A DNA stretch of 64,000 bases from positions 50,154,295 to 50,218,294 of the forward strand of contig NC_085861.1 in NCBI RefSeq assembly GCF_034702125.1. Direction: 5' to 3'. The position numbers were made by a program, and so were the translations under genes. Below, piece after piece: positions 1 to 56,235 of the stretch; position 1 is the first letter of the stretch; each line of letters starts with the position of its first letter. The notes below the pieces were generated by a model. It made no database searches, had not been told where the DNA came from, and saw only the letters and a list, made by a program, of their open reading frames with translations. This DNA is from Engraulis encrasicolus. Lineage: Eukaryota; Chordata; Actinopteri; Clupeiformes; Engraulidae.

Positions 1-282
1 TTTTTTCATTACATAGACCCCTGCATGTGTATTATGTAGCCTTATTTCTCAAAATATAAATGGCTAAAATGTAGACGTAGGCCTATAGTTTCTCCATGCG
101 CCAATGTCATACTGTATTCATTGTTTTGCCATTTTGCATTTACACTGCGTGAATACCCCCCCAAAAAAAGGCCTGTGAAAAGAACCCACCCCCCCCCCCC
201 CCTCCCCCCAAAAAAAAAGGCCCGTGAAAAGACACCCAACCCCCCCGCCCGGACAAAAAAAATCCCGGCTGCCCCCATAGTT

Positions 283-568
283 TCCAAAATTTCTGTGGAA
301 AACACTGGTGAAATATAACCAAGAATGAATTACATACGGGATGAGTAAAATAAAATGAATTGTAAAAAATTATGTAAAGGCAATAGCATGAAACTTGAGT
401 GGACAGATTTCTGGCCAGAAACACCAGCCTGTCAGTATGTTCTGGCTTCAAGGACGCTCTCAAAAGTAGGTCACTATTGCCACGATTAAATCACGATTAA
501 AATCATGAGTTCGATTTCATCATTTTATCACGATTTTGATTATTTTTCGATTAATTGTGCAGCCCTAC
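283..568. mobile_element. Truncated hAT-like MITE (relative of 49626-50002)
   Basis: Matches the reverse complement of ~49626-49905, ending AATTGTGCAGCCCTA. The other end is missing. The rest of 1-1282 is intron with C-rich/A-rich runs (140-265) and two dispersed repeat fragments (590-720, 860-983). Confidence 0.8.
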
Positions 569-1195
569 TATATCGTAACAGTAACGAATTCGGAACTCCA
601 ATGAATATAAATGGCAGAGTAAGATCAGACCATCTCCTGCCCTCCACGGAGACGGATTCCTCTTGGCTTTTGCCAGACTGTTTGACGGAGTCAACAGTCG
701 CTTTCACCAAGGCTAGTGTGGGGGCCCCCTGGAAGGAAAATTTGCGTAGACATAATTATGAGCTAGGAAGCGGACGGACAGTCGAGCGGATGGATGACAT
801 ATCTACCAACTGTGGGGAAGATGAACAAGATTCAAAATTGCACTCAACATGACTTTTTCAATATTGCATCTTGTAACAATTCTGCAATTTTTCACTTTTG
901 ACCAATGAGGGGCCCCCTGGCAGGTGGGGGACCCTAGGCTGCCTGCAGCCATATCTAGCCTGTGCGTTAATCCGACCCTGCACAAAACAATGTACGACTC
1001 TTGGCCAAAACAAGAGAGGAGTGTGGTTTTGATGGCTAGCTGTATGTATTTTAATGACTCAAGACATTATTTGGTGTTTACTGTGGTGCATGCGTTAGTG
1101 CGGGCATATATACATGTGTGCACACAATTTGTCTTGTTTGCTTGTGTGTTGGACATTGGAACTTAATATTAGAGTGTGTGTGTGTACGTGTGTGT

Positions 1196-1255
<60 letters not shown>

Positions 1256-1282
1256 ACGTCCGTGTGTGTGTCCACATAACAG

Positions 1283-23789
<22,507 letters not shown>

Positions 23790-25152
23790 CACACTTGTGC
23801 ACACGCACATACACACGCACACACACACACACACGCAAACACACATGTACACGCATAGGCCATGCACGACGCCAGCATCATTGCACATACTTTCCAAACA
23901 TTACAATCTGGTACTGCTGTCTTTTCATCGTATTGATTATTTACATGAACACACCGCAGACATCATATGTTTGGTATGTACACTACACAGTTATTTTGTT
24001 GGTATGTTCCAGGTGTGGAAGGAATAGGAACATTAAGAGTCCTCCAAGAATACATGACCCAGACAGTGTAGTCTAATGGGTACCACTTTACTTGATGCCG
24101 GTGTCATATGCATGTCATTGCAGTGTCATAATAGTGTCATGACACAGTCATAGAGAAGTAATAAACATTATGTCCATGTCATAAACATTTTATGACTACT
24201 GGCCATAAGTGACATTCTGTTTTGGCAAAGACTCTTTGCCATAACCGAATGTCACTTATAGCCAACAGTCATAAAATGTTTATGGCATGGACGTAATGTT
24301 TATGACACGTACATAACTGTGCCATGACTCTGTTATGATGCTGTAATGACATGCATATGACACTGGCGTCAAGTAAAGTGTTACCGGTGTCTAATGCAGG
24401 CTAGTATTACTGGACAGCAGAATTCTAAATAAATGACAGGAGTTTGTCAGCTGTGTATTAAACTCATTGGATTGGACCATTCTTCAACATACAGTACCTG
24501 GTTAGCATCTGTGCCACAATGCTGTACATACCGGTACTCAATTCATGTCCCATAACAGCAGATATGAAATGTACAGTAAATGACCCGTCGCACCCATGAC
24601 ATCCATGAAGAAGACTCGCGCCTACTGATTGATGAACTAAATGCCTAATCTCCACTCGGACTGTTTGCTCCAGAGGGAATCTACTGATGTTATTGTTTGA
24701 AAAAAACGTATTTATATTCCATAAATTGTATAGTTTTAGTTTGTTTGGGGTTTTTTTTCTTGAGGATTTTGCTTTGAAAATTAGAGAACTAGTTTCTCAC
24801 TGACTGCCTGATTTGCCCATGTGTGATCTGATGTGTGTGTGCGTGTGCGTGTGCGTGTGAGAGAATGTATGACTGAATGAATGAACGAACGAACGAACGA
24901 ACATGCATGTTGATGTGCCTGCTCCAGACTTCAAGAGTGTCTGTGTGTCTGTCTTTGTGTCTCTGTAGAATGTTTTGAACCCATTACTTTAATATTCCGG
25001 AACTCAATGTGAGATTCCGGGCGTGCCAAACTAAAAGCAAGCATAGTATGTGTTTACAGGATGGAGTGTGTGCGTACGCGCTTGCGAGCATGTGTGTGTA
25101 TGCGCGTGCCTGCGGTGTGCCTTTATACGTGTGCCGCCATGTACATGCATGC

Positions 25153-25195
<43 letters not shown>

Positions 25196-26050
25196 TGTGT
25201 GTGTGTATATATAAGAACCATAAGTATGTGTGAGCAGTGTGTCAACCACACAGATGTGCCAGAGGAGTGCAGCAGCAGCAGTAGTACATGCAGGGAAGCA
25301 GACAGAGGGGGACAATGGGGTCTGTTGTCCTGGGCCCAGGTAGACAGGGGGCCCAAAATTGGTTCCTCATTACATTGTATGTATTGGATGGGGGGCCCTT
25401 TCAGATTACTTTGTCCTGGGCCCGGAAAAAGCTGTCAGCGGCCCTGAGTACATGCTAATGTTAATAGGCTACCCCTGTAGGTCAGTGTGCACCTCCCTCA
25501 GCCATGCCCAAAATATGGAGTGAATGTCCAATAGTCTATTCTTTTACTACATCCCCCTCTGCTACACTTGCCCATGAACTATGTCCATATCCCCTTTACC
25601 TCTAAGTGATATTTTTCTATTATAATTGTGTGTGAGCACCTTCAATTTGGAAAGGCTTATACAGGGAATGTGAATCTCATGTAGGCCTAGAGGTGGACGG
25701 TGTACTGTAAAGGAATGGGCCATTCAGTGTGTTACTGATGTGAGGGAGGTGGGTAGGCCTATGTTAGCGACTTTGCAATGACTGGTCTATTGCTTTGTGA
25801 AATTAAATTGCATATGAAGGCATAGCATTGGTTGCAGTCTTGTTTTGCCTGGGCCAGCGCAGGACTTTAAAGTAGGCCTAATTTGTTTTGTTTTGTATTT
25901 TTAAAGATCCTTTGTCATAATAAAACAGCACTTTGAATGATCTCTGTTACCTTGCCTATATGTGTTTCCATTGATTTGTAACCCCTTTGTGTCATTCATT
26001 TGAATTAATTGTACTCTGGAGTTCACTGAATAAAATCAAACAAGACAATG
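23790..26050 (+). other. adcy3: adcy3 3' UTR
   Basis: This is the sequence after the TGA, up to AATAAA signals at 25919 and 26029; the latter is the better end. It contains a foldback MITE at 24079-24388 and TG-rich tracts near 24835 and 25150-25208. A dispersed GGGCCC-rich repeat lies near 25290-25445. The exact cleavage site is inferred. Confidence 0.6.
24079..24388. mobile_element. Foldback MITE in the adcy3 3' UTR
   Basis: Inverted arms (CCACTTTACTTGATGCCGGT... and ...GGCGTCAAGTAAAGTGTTACC), each ~145 nt, around a ~10-nt loop. The TSD GTCTAATG is at 24071-24078 and 24389-24396. In the mRNA it would fold into a long hairpin. Confidence 0.88.
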
Positions 26051-26470
26051 TTGGTGTTTCCCTTGGTTGTTTGTTGCCCAGTATCCTATGCCTATGCCTA
26101 GGTCTGGATTCGTTATCTCATTGTAAATCAGTCTGATCAGTGTCTCACATCTGGAAAACCATTATGCAACTTTGAGGTTCATGCCTCCATCATTGGAACA
26201 CCTGTTGATATGACTGCAGAATGCTATAGGAACTTGGGAAAATACCGGTAGGCTACTTGTAATCCAGATAATAGGAAAATAATCACGGCACACTGAATAA
26301 CTACATTTTGCTGTGTGTTCGACTATTGTTTTTTGTTTATTTGTTTGTTTTGTTTTTTGCAGTGAATGATAATTAAGCTACCTGACCAGAGATTTTGATA
26401 GGAAGGAATCTAAACTCTCTGACCTGACCCTTTTGACGTTTTATCATGACCCGGACGCCAGGTGGTGTTG
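26051..26470. other. Intergenic spacer between adcy3 and wdr26
   Basis: About 400 bp of AT-rich sequence. No ORF, RNA gene or clear element was seen. It separates the adcy3 tail from the wdr26 promoter (tail-to-head arrangement). Confidence 0.6.
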
Positions 26471-26902
26471 CACTTTCCGGTGACGTAACTGCGTCTAGGC
26501 TGCCATAATGGGGCTGCAGCTGTTCAGAGAGCAACAATAACAAGATCGGCAAGCTTCTGTATGTACACACAGCCGTAGATACCCCCTCACGAGCACGATT
26601 TATGTGGCTTCGATATACCGTTTAACAGCCCGAACCACAGGCTTCTTGTGACAGAGGTTCCCGGCAAGATAACTCTGGCCTCCGCTTCCTCCTCTTCCGA
26701 CTCGGAAACCGGCGGAGCTTCGCCGCCCCCGCGGAAGAAACACCGTTTATCGGTGGCGGAGGGAGCAGGAGAGACCGGGGATCCAAGTGGGACATCGGGC
26801 CTCTCTGCGGTTGTTGTGGAACTCTCTACTTTTGCTTCCAATCCCTCCGTGTCAACCATCCGCTTTAACCCATACAATACCAACGACATCAGCATAACTA
26901 AC
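26470..26902 (+). promoter_or_regulatory. wdr26: wdr26 promoter and 5' leader
   Basis: There is no TATA box. A composite ETS-CRE motif, TTTCCGGTGACGTAA, sits at ~26475-26488. Three short upstream ORFs start at ATGs 26508, 26561 and 26602. The wdr26 frame is open without any ATG from 26579 (after TAG at 26576) to the assigned ATG at 26903, and a CTG at 26675 lies in a strong context (A at -3, G at +4). The transcription start was not determined. Confidence 0.55.
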
Positions 26903-47627
<20,725 letters not shown>

Positions 47628-48303
47628 TGGTGACTCTAAACCTCAAGGACCTGCGGCGTCCAGAGCTTCGAACAATGTAACGCACACTACATAGACTATA
47701 GCAGCATTGAATCAAGGCTAATGCCAAGGACAAGAAGAAAAGGATGAGGAGGAGGATGATGATGATGATGTTGATTAAGACTATAATGAAGAAAAATGGC
47801 GGCCATGTTTTCAGACGTCCCTCTGCTGGAAGTGCAGAGCGGCGACGTCCAATGGAACTGCTAGACTCGTGACTTGAACGGAACACTCACTCCCCAGCCC
47901 CCAGCGACCTGCGCTTGATTGGTCAGTTGGTCCGGCTGGCTGGCTGGCTGGCTGGCTGGGAGAAACCCAGTGCGGCTCATCACTTTACTTTACATCAATG
48001 CTGGTGGTGGCGTTTGACCTTTGACCTCGACCTCCATTTGACCCCTTGCCCCCTAAGCGTCCCCACCAACTCGCCCTATAACTCCCCTCCCTATATCTTC
48101 TACCCTTTTAGTGGTGACACGCTACCCCCCTTAAATCCCAAATCCCAAACCCCGACCCCACCTCACCCAACACACTTGAACTACGCCACCACTCGTTATT
48201 TATTGCTCATTATTTATTATTGTCGTGGGTGGATCTGACTGGATCCAGCCTTGAGTTGGTGTTGTGGTGGTGGACACACACACACACATATACACACACA
48301 TAT

Positions 48304-48334
<31 letters not shown>

Positions 48335-49625
48335 TATATACACACACACACACACACTCACACAAAGTAATCCACTATGTCACACACTTTATTAACTTTA
48401 TTAACTGATTTTACATTTGTTTGTTTGTTTTTGTTTGTTTGTTTTCTTGCAGCAAGCTAACATTCTATCCTGGTGGCTCTTCACATTCATGCTTTGCTGC
48501 CTTTGCGTTTTTCTCCTGCGGGGGTTGTGGGGTGGGAGTCGGGGCGGGGCGGGCGGGGTGGGTGGGGTGGGGGGTTGGAGGGTTGGCCAGAAGGAACTGA
48601 AGCAGGTGGGGTGTATAGATGCCTATATGGGGAAGCCTTGTAGAAAGATGTTTATGGATATTGGTGGTGGGCTGCCTGAGTCGCTTAATAAAGGGTGGGG
48701 GAGCGGTATTTGGGGGGGGGGGTGTTGTTAATGTCCCATATCTGCACATATCTAAATGTCTCTGCATTAACTCCCAGCCTGTTCCGCGTCTGTGTGCGTG
48801 TTTGTGTGTGTGCGTGCGTGTGTGGGTTAATGTGCGTGCGTATGAAAGAGGTAAGATGATGTTTTCACCAGCAAAAGATAATGATGTCGTATTTTTGTTT
48901 TCATTTTGTTTTACTTTTATTTCATAAATTGCTCGCTTGCGTTTTTTTTTTTTTTTTTAACTTTAAAATCTAGATTTTACAAATCATCAAGAATCACAAA
49001 TCAACTCTTTTTTTTTTTAAACTGCAGCTAGGAGCCTAAGTGTCAAAACAGTACAGAGGAGAGCTACCCGAGCGTGCGTGACCTGAGCACTGAGCCTTTT
49101 TTGTTGCCGTAGTCCTCTTCGCCCATTGGCCAGACTGGCGTGTGCTGCCCAATAGGCTCCTTACACTACGACCGTCGTGGGCGCTTACTTTAAATGGAGC
49201 TACACACACACACACACACACGCAATGTTAAGGAGAATGGTGTTTGCCTTCAGGACTCGCTGAAGGTGAAGATTGTGCACATCCCAGGAAAAGGTGCAGG
49301 ACAAAGGCTGACTGTAATTTTAGAGTCAGGAGTCTGCAGGACTTAAAATCCTTTTTTCTTTGTATTCTTATACTGTGGCAGGATAGGATGACGTTTCAGA
49401 TGGAGACAACAGTCGAAACATCATCCTATCCTGCCATGAATTACAGAAAAAAAGGATTTTAAGTGTGCGGAGTACTCCTCTCTAAAATGATTGCCTTCAG
49501 GACAAGCTCACACTAAGGGAAACGGGGAAACGGGGAAGACTGTGAGAGGGGTGAGGAGGAGGGAATTGGGGTTTGGGGTGGGGGTTTAGGAGGGAGACTT
49601 GCAGGTGGTGACGGTGTGTTTGTTC

Positions 49626-50002
49626 TAGGGCTGCACAATTAATCGAAAAATAATCACAATCGTGATAAAATAGTGAAATCGAACTCGTGATTTTAATCGT
49701 GATTTAATCCTGGCAATAGTGACCTACTTTTGAGAGCGTCCTTGAAGCCATAACATACTGACAGGCTGGTGTTTCTGGCCAGAAATCTGTCCACTTAAGT
49801 TTCATGCTATTGCCTTTACATAATTATTACAATTCATTTTATTTTGCTCATCCCGTATGTAATTCATTCTTGGTTATATTTCATCTTGTTATAATTTTCA
49901 AAAAAATCTGCAAAAATCAATAATCGTGATTAATTATCGTGATTATGATTTTGACCAAAATAATCGTGATTATGATTTTTTTTCCATAATTGTGCAGCCC
50001 TA
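49626..50002. mobile_element. hAT-like MITE in the wdr26 3' UTR, perfect TSD
   Basis: Ends TAGGGCTGCACAATTAATCG and AATTGTGCAGCCCTA; the TSD GTTTGTTC is at 49618-49625 and 50003-50010. A truncated inverse-orientation relative is at ~283-568. Confidence 0.92.
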
Positions 50003-50264
50003 GTTTGTTCCTCCATTAATGTACCTTGTCGAGACTGAGCCAGCCAGGACACCTGAGAATGGGTCCAACAGGGGAAAAGAACCAAACCAAACTCTACAAC
50101 CAAACTTGTAGTGAGAGTTCGCACAGCCCCTTTTGCCCTAGCAGTTAAGACCATCATCTCTCTCGCTCTCTCGCTCTCTCTCTGCTTGGGTGTCTTGTTT
50201 CCTTGCTGTACCTCCTTAACCCCTTTTTCTGGAGCCTTTGTTGTGCATCACACTGCTATCTCTG

Positions 50265-50302
<38 letters not shown>

Positions 50303-51451
50303 TCTCCTGACTCCTCTAATTAGTATGCTTAACATAAGGCTCCAGTGACGTCTTTTTCCAAGTGGGGCTCCTCACTACTGTTCTGGTTTTTACTCTCTGC
50401 TTTGGGGTTCTGTACATTGTACTTGCTTTCTGGCCCCTGCAGAACGGCGTAGGAAACCCACGTTTCTGCTTTTCTTAACGTTGGAGTTTCTTTCCTTGTT
50501 GTGTTTTTTTTATGTTTCTAATGTTTCTGATGATTATGATGATGACTATTATGATTATTATTATCATTGTTGTTGTTGCTTCTGTTTTATCTCCCTGTGT
50601 AAATCATATAAAAAATGACAGTATATCTCAGCAGTTTGCTACCGAGCTATTTTATTTTCTATCTGTGGCTTTTTATTTCTTATCTGTTGTCTTTTCTGTT
50701 TGTGCGACAAAAAAAGATTATTTGTACACACACAGCTGTACTTTATGACTATAATGATAGATATTTTCTAAATGTCAGAATGACAGTCGAGCAAATCAAG
50801 TTGTGTTTTTTTTTTGCCTGATACCGTATGCTTTGTAATATGTGCTATATATAGATTTATGTTATGGCATGTATTATTGGACTGGCTAAGAATAGCAAAA
50901 TAGGCATTTTTGTACTCTCCCAGATGTTACTGGTCTTGTTGTTGCCAATGGCAGACCAGCCTCTCCTCCCTACAGGTGTAATCCAGTCCAGTCCTCACCA
51001 GCCAAACCTGTCCTGACACTAAGGAGTGGTTCAAACACACACACACACACACACACGCACGCACGCACGCACGCACACACAGGCGTGCGCACACACACAA
51101 AACAAACGTGTGTTGTGATCATGCACGAGCACACACACACACACACGCAAAGCAAACTGTGCATGTGCTGCGATCATGCGCGCGCACATGCACACACAAA
51201 ATTATCATACACATACAGACACAGACTCTCGCGCGCACACATACACTGATTGATTTTGTGCATGATCTGTGTGTTGATCTCTACACTTGTACACTGTTAC
51301 GCATATACAGTACACTTGCACATAGTCACCGTCATTCACCTCAGTGCAGTTGAAACACTGAATTGATCACTGTAACGTGATGGCTCTACGTCCTGCTTAT
51401 GCAAGGTCCCTTTGTTCGTCTTTTTTTAAAAATGAAAATCATTTGATTTGG

Positions 51452-51454
<3 letters not shown>

Positions 51455-51507
<53 letters not shown>
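51455..51507 (+). repeat. (TCTA)n in the wdr26 3' UTR
   Basis: About 13 units of the tetranucleotide, near the 3' end of the long UTR. Confidence 0.95.
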
Positions 51508-51508
<1 letters not shown>

Positions 51509-52087
51509 CATCTCTACCTGCTTGTCTTTCTCTCTGCCTCTCCTTGCTGTAAAAGCTTGGCAGCCCGTGCCAGAAGCCAGCATCGCAGGATAGGATACAG
51601 TAGGCGTTTCCAGGTAGTGAACACGGGGTTTATGGGTGCAGCCAGAATCCGAGGGATCCTTTTTTGTTTTTTTTTTTGCTTTTTTTTTCATTTAAATGTG
51701 TTCAATAAGTGATTGTACTGTTATGTAATGTTATGTAGGAGAGGTGTTATGTATGCATATTTTCAATAAAGCATTCAGGGTTTTAAAGAAAAGAAATGGA
51801 GAGATCCATGATTAAACATCCATCTGTACGCATGTTATATATGAAACCGTCTAGATGCCATTTTGCATCACTTTAAACACCTAGGTTAGAGTCAACTTGA
51901 ATTTGTGCAATTCACTATGTAACAAGAATTGGACAAAGGGTTGAATTTGTGCTTCACCACACACCAAATGGACCATTTATTTACACATGCACATGGTTAG
52001 ATGTACTGGGATAGCTCTTCTTAGTAGCTGGTAAAGTGATATGTGCACTCCCGTGGGGTGCATCCAGATACTGTATAGGCCATACTA

Positions 52088-53704
52088 CAGTGCCCTCCAT
52101 AATTATTGGCACCCCTGGTTGAGATGTGTGTTTTAGCTTCCAAATATTTTATTTTTTTTCTAAATAATATGGGACCTTAATGGAAAAAAAGAGAAAAATC
52201 CAACCTTCAATACAAGTGCATTTATTCAGTGGGGAAAAAATCCCACATAAAGAAATAATTATTTGACATCAAATAATGTGTGTCACAATTATTAGCACCC
52301 CTGGTGTTAATATTTTGTACAACCCCCTTTTGCCAACAAAACAGCACCTAATCTTCTCCTATAATGTTTCACAAGATGGGAAAAGACAGAAAGAGGGATC
52401 TTCAGCCATTCCTCTTTGCAGAATCTCTCTAAATCATCCAGAGACCTGGGTCCTCTCCTCTGTACTCTCCTCTTCAGCTCACCCCACAGGTTCTCAATGG
52501 GGTTGAGGTCAGGGGACTGAGATGGCCATGGGAGGAGCTTGATTTTGTGTCTGGTGAACCATTTCTGTGTAGATTTGGCCATATGTTTAGGGTCATTGTC
52601 TTGCTGAAAGACCCAGTGACGACCCAGCTTCAGCTTTCGGGCAGAGGGCAACAGATTTTGATTTAAAATGTCCTGGTATTTCAAAGCATTCATGATGCCA
52701 TGCACCCTAACAAGGTTCCCAGGGCCTTTGGAAGCGAGACAGCCCCACAGCATCACTGACCCACCCCCATACTTCACAGTGGGTATGAGGTGCTTTTCAG
52801 CATGCGCATCTTTCGTGGTACGCCAGACCCACTTAGAGTGTTTGTTGCCAAAAAGCTCAATCTTGGTCTCATCTGACCAAAGCACACAGTCCCAGTTGAA
52901 GCCCCAATACCGCTTGGCGAACTCCAGACGCTTGCGTTTATGATTGTGAGTGAGGAAAGGTTTTCTCCGTGCATGCCTCCCAAACAGCTTGTTGGCGTGT
53001 AGACAGCGCCTGATGGTTGATTTGGAGACTTTGTGACCCCAGGATGCTACCATTTGGTGTAATTCTGTAACAGTGAGCTTTGGAGATCTTTTGATTTCTC
53101 TTACCATCCTCCTCACTGTGCGTGGTGGCAAAATAAACTTGGGTCCTCGTCCAGGCTTGTTTACCACTGTTCCAGTTGTTTTGAACTTCTTAATTATTCC
53201 TCTCACAGTGGATATGGGCAGCTGCAGTTGAGTGGCAATCTTCTTGTAGCCTCTGCCTGACCTGTGAAGGTCGACGCACATCTGCCTCACTTGTATGCTG
53301 TGTTCCTTTGTCTTTCCCATGTTTAAGAGTGGATAAGAGAAATGGCCTCGGTGTCAGGTCATATTTATACCCCAGGGAAACAGGAAGTGATGAATTACTA
53401 ATTAAATGTTCATACATACTCTGGTAAACTTTGTAAACTACTGTAGAAATGACAGAAATGCTTCAATTATATTTATTTCCTGGGAATTGTTAAGGGTGCC
53501 AATAATTGTGGAACAGGTGATTTAATGAAAAATAATTATTTTTTAGTCAGGGATTTTTTTATTTCCTTACAATTCATTTGAGTTGAAGGCTACATTTTCC
53601 TACAATTTTCAGTGTGACAGTATTCTTCTGCAATAAACACTGAATTTATTTTAAGGCTTTTAACACATCTCAACCAGGGGTGCCAATAATTATGGAGGGC
53701 ACTG
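52088..53704 (-). mobile_element. Complete Tc1/mariner element (1617 bp)
   Basis: Perfect ~42-bp terminal inverted repeats (starting CAGTGCCCTCCATAATTATT) are flanked by TA on both sides (52086-52087, 53705-53706). Inner copies of the repeat core lie near 52283-52312 and 53487-53513, giving the IR/DR layout of many fish Tc1 elements. It holds one intact transposase ORF on the minus strand. It sits between the wdr26 and cnih4 3' ends. Confidence 0.95.
52307..53320 (-). CDS. Tc1-family transposase, intact, 337 aa
   Basis: A DDE transposase that cuts and pastes its own element at TA sites. The N-terminal paired-like helix-turn-helix region (about 1-110) includes the GRPR-like KPGRGPK. Catalytic residues are visible: D in WSDETK, D in FQQDNDPKH, and E in NPIENLW exactly 34 residues later (DD34E). 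There is no stop or frameshift, the start is MGKTKEHS and the end GGCTKY; the usual family length is ~340. It is unlike its host neighbours and is a recent insertion. Confidence 0.96.
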   Translation of the reverse strand: MGKTKEHSIQVRQMCVDLHRSGRGYKKIATQLQLPISTVRGIIKKFKTTGTVVNKPGRGPKFILPPRTVRRMVREIKRSPKLTVTELHQMVASWGHKVSKSTIRRCLHANKLFGRHARRKPFLTHNHKRKRLEFAKRYWGFNWDCVLWSDETKIELFGNKHSKWVWRTTKDAHAEKHLIPTVKYGGGSVMLWGCLASKGPGNLVRVHGIMNALKYQDILNQNLLPSARKLKLGRHWVFQQDNDPKHMAKSTQKWFTRHKIKLLPWPSQSPDLNPIENLWGELKRRVQRRGPRSLDDLERFCKEEWLKIPLSVFSHLVKHYRRRLGAVLLAKGGCTKY

Positions 53705-54102
53705 TATTATAGCATTAAAGCTGTTATACAGCATTCACTGCTCGGAAAAGAAATTGACAAGCTGTTTGCTCTGACTTACAACTATGTTTGGCTTCTTTGT
53801 AAAATATATGTACGTATATACCGGTATCAGTGATCTCTATGGTCTGGTGACCATATACCTGCAAACAGAGCAAACACACAAGTGTAGACCTACTTGCAAA
53901 ATGTATGTAACAAGTACAGATGCATTCCTGAATGGTCACTCGGTCATCTAATGTGTTCACCAAAGGGAAATGTATGCCGATTCTGAACACAAGGCAAACA
54001 AAGGATGAAACCTAACTTGCTGTGCCTGAAGCACAAACATCTGCCTCAAAGCAGTCTGTACAGACCTAGGCAATTGCCTAGGGCCTGGGCCCCACCAAAA
54101 TA

Positions 54103-54797
54103 CAGGGTTAGACAATGAAACTCAAACAACTGGTTTTAAACAGGGTTGGCAAAAGCAGCCCGGTCGTGTGGGCCTATATTGACTGTCGAACTCCTGACGG
54201 GCAGTTCTGGTGGAAATAGGCGAGTCGAGGTGCACATTTAATTCTGCCGTGGACAGCTGTGTTTTAATGGGGTTTTCTCATACTGTTCAGGGGCCTTTAG
54301 TTCAAAGCTGGTTCAGCTGTAATCCAGGTTAAGTCAAGAGGTACCTGTACATCATCTGAGGACTCCCAAGCTCTTCTATTAGATGATTTACCTCTTAACT
54401 TAACCTGGTTTACTCCTGAACCAGCTTTGTAGTATAGGCCCCAGGTAAGCACCCAAACATCCCTTTCAGACAGCTTCCTCTTGCATTCACAGCTAATCCT
54501 TTTGGATGTGGTTTGTCTTTCTTGGTGATATGCTGACGTTACCCTGAATACAGTGGCTCGAGTCTTGATACATCACAAAGACTTTCTGTCACAGATGTGG
54601 TCCTCTTTTGAACTCTGATATGCCACCCATGGTGTGTGCAATGCAATAGTTTGAGCAAAAATGTGCTCTTAGCCTGCTAATTGAACTTTCACAATTCACA
54701 CACTGCTCTTCCTGGTGCAATGCACCATTAATGAAGATTGGCCTAAGTGGATCCCACACTAAAATGACAAGTGTTTCAGTTCATTGTCCAACCCCTG
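54103..54797. mobile_element. Non-autonomous Tc1-like element, 695 bp
   Basis: Ends CAGGGTTAGACAATGAAACT and TTCATTGTCCAACCCCTG, flanked by TA. The interior is non-coding. The right part (54590-54797) has a relative at ~17985-18215 in adcy3 intron 11. Confidence 0.8.
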
Positions 54798-54884
54798 TAA
54801 ACCCTTTGGAGTGTTTGATGCAACCAATTGAGTATAGATCCTCAAATACTTAACGATGAAATAATCCACATTTAATTTTCAGAT

Positions 54885-56190
54885 CATCATTTTATTCATT
54901 TTTGTCTCAAAGAAACATCAGATTCTGCCTAAATTAAAAGAAATAAAAACATTTGACAATGGCATAATCTTTTCCAAGTTATCTTCACGTTTCAAACAAG
55001 AATTAAGACACATGGATGAAAAAAAACCCTCCCGGACTAAAATACTCTTACTGTAGCCAAACAAACAGAAACATGTGAGATTGTGCCCATCTGTACTCGA
55101 GTTGTGAGTTTCAGCATTTCTGAGCCCTATTATTCTGCCTACTACTTTCAGTGCTTTTCTGTCAACAAAAAAACAATGGGTGTTCAGAAGCCCAGGCAGG
55201 CTTTTTAAAACACATTTAATGACCAGTGCTGACCAAAACATATCATGTCCCATCACTGGCTTTACCACAGCCCAAAGACGTAGCGAAATTACTATGACGT
55301 TTGACTAGAACTGATGGACAACATGCACACGTACACACTTTCATACACATCCCCACATATACCTCAAATGCACAGATGATACAGTAACACATACACACTG
55401 CCTCTCTCGCTCGCACACATTAAATACATTGGCTGTGTGCCTTTAGTGGCCACGAAATGGGAGCGTGAAAGTGAATGGCCCCGGTACTGAGCAATTGGTT
55501 TAAGTGAACTCTGGCTCAACACTTTTAACCAAAGATTCTAGATAAGAGTGCTACGCTGGGTTCTAGAATCTTTGCTTGGAACACTAGAGTCCAGCTGTAT
55601 GACACGGCACCAGATAGCCCAGGTAACACTGGATCTGCCGGTACGTTGACATTCATGCTAAAAGAAAAAGCAAACATTTCACAATGGACATCAAAAGAAA
55701 AAAAAAAAAGACATGAATCTCATCTTCCCATTTGCTCATCTCTGCTGGTGAGTTGTTTCTTGTATACCTCACACCCAATTAACATCACTAACAACAATGA
55801 AAACAAAAAAAATACAGCAAGAAGAAAAATCCTGCGATGTCAACAAAAGTCATTCCAGTTTGTTTGGTGTATGGTTGGTGGGGGGGGGGGGGGCGGCAGA
55901 GATCTTGATGGAGGGGGCACTTCAATGGCAAAACCAATAATGCTTGGATTAACAATACTGGCAGCGGCTAAGGGGTGGTCTTAGTGTTTTGATTGGCCCA
56001 GAGGCGGCCTGTTATCCAATCAAATGCACCAATGATGAGAAGTCAGCACGATTGTCATTTTGCCACAGCCCTGAGAAGCGGTTGGTGGGGTGATGTTGCA
56101 GCTTTTTTTTTGCAAAGACTTGTGAAATAATTATAAACCCAACACTGGTACAATACCATGACATGACAGATAGGAATTCTATCCCAGTCA

Positions 56191-56235
<45 letters not shown>

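Larger units (their letters stand above)
47628..51790 (+). other. wdr26: wdr26 3' UTR
   Basis: About 4.1 kb without a credible ORF, ending after AATAAA at 51765. It contains a CA/TA tract (48270-48365), an hAT MITE with a perfect TSD (49626-50002) and an imperfect hairpin near 49340-49460. It also has CA/CG-rich tracts (51035-51240) and a (TCTA)n tract (51455-51507). A very long 3' UTR is usual for WDR26. Internal poly(A) sites are possible. Confidence 0.55.

Noticed and set aside
49340..49470. Conserved RNA hairpin in the wdr26 3' UTR
   Set aside because: It is an imperfect inverted repeat (AGGATAGGATGACGTTTC-type arms, GACTGTTGTCTCC motif) of the kind found in dispersed repeats with AAACGTCATCC. 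Not enough to claim a functional RNA.
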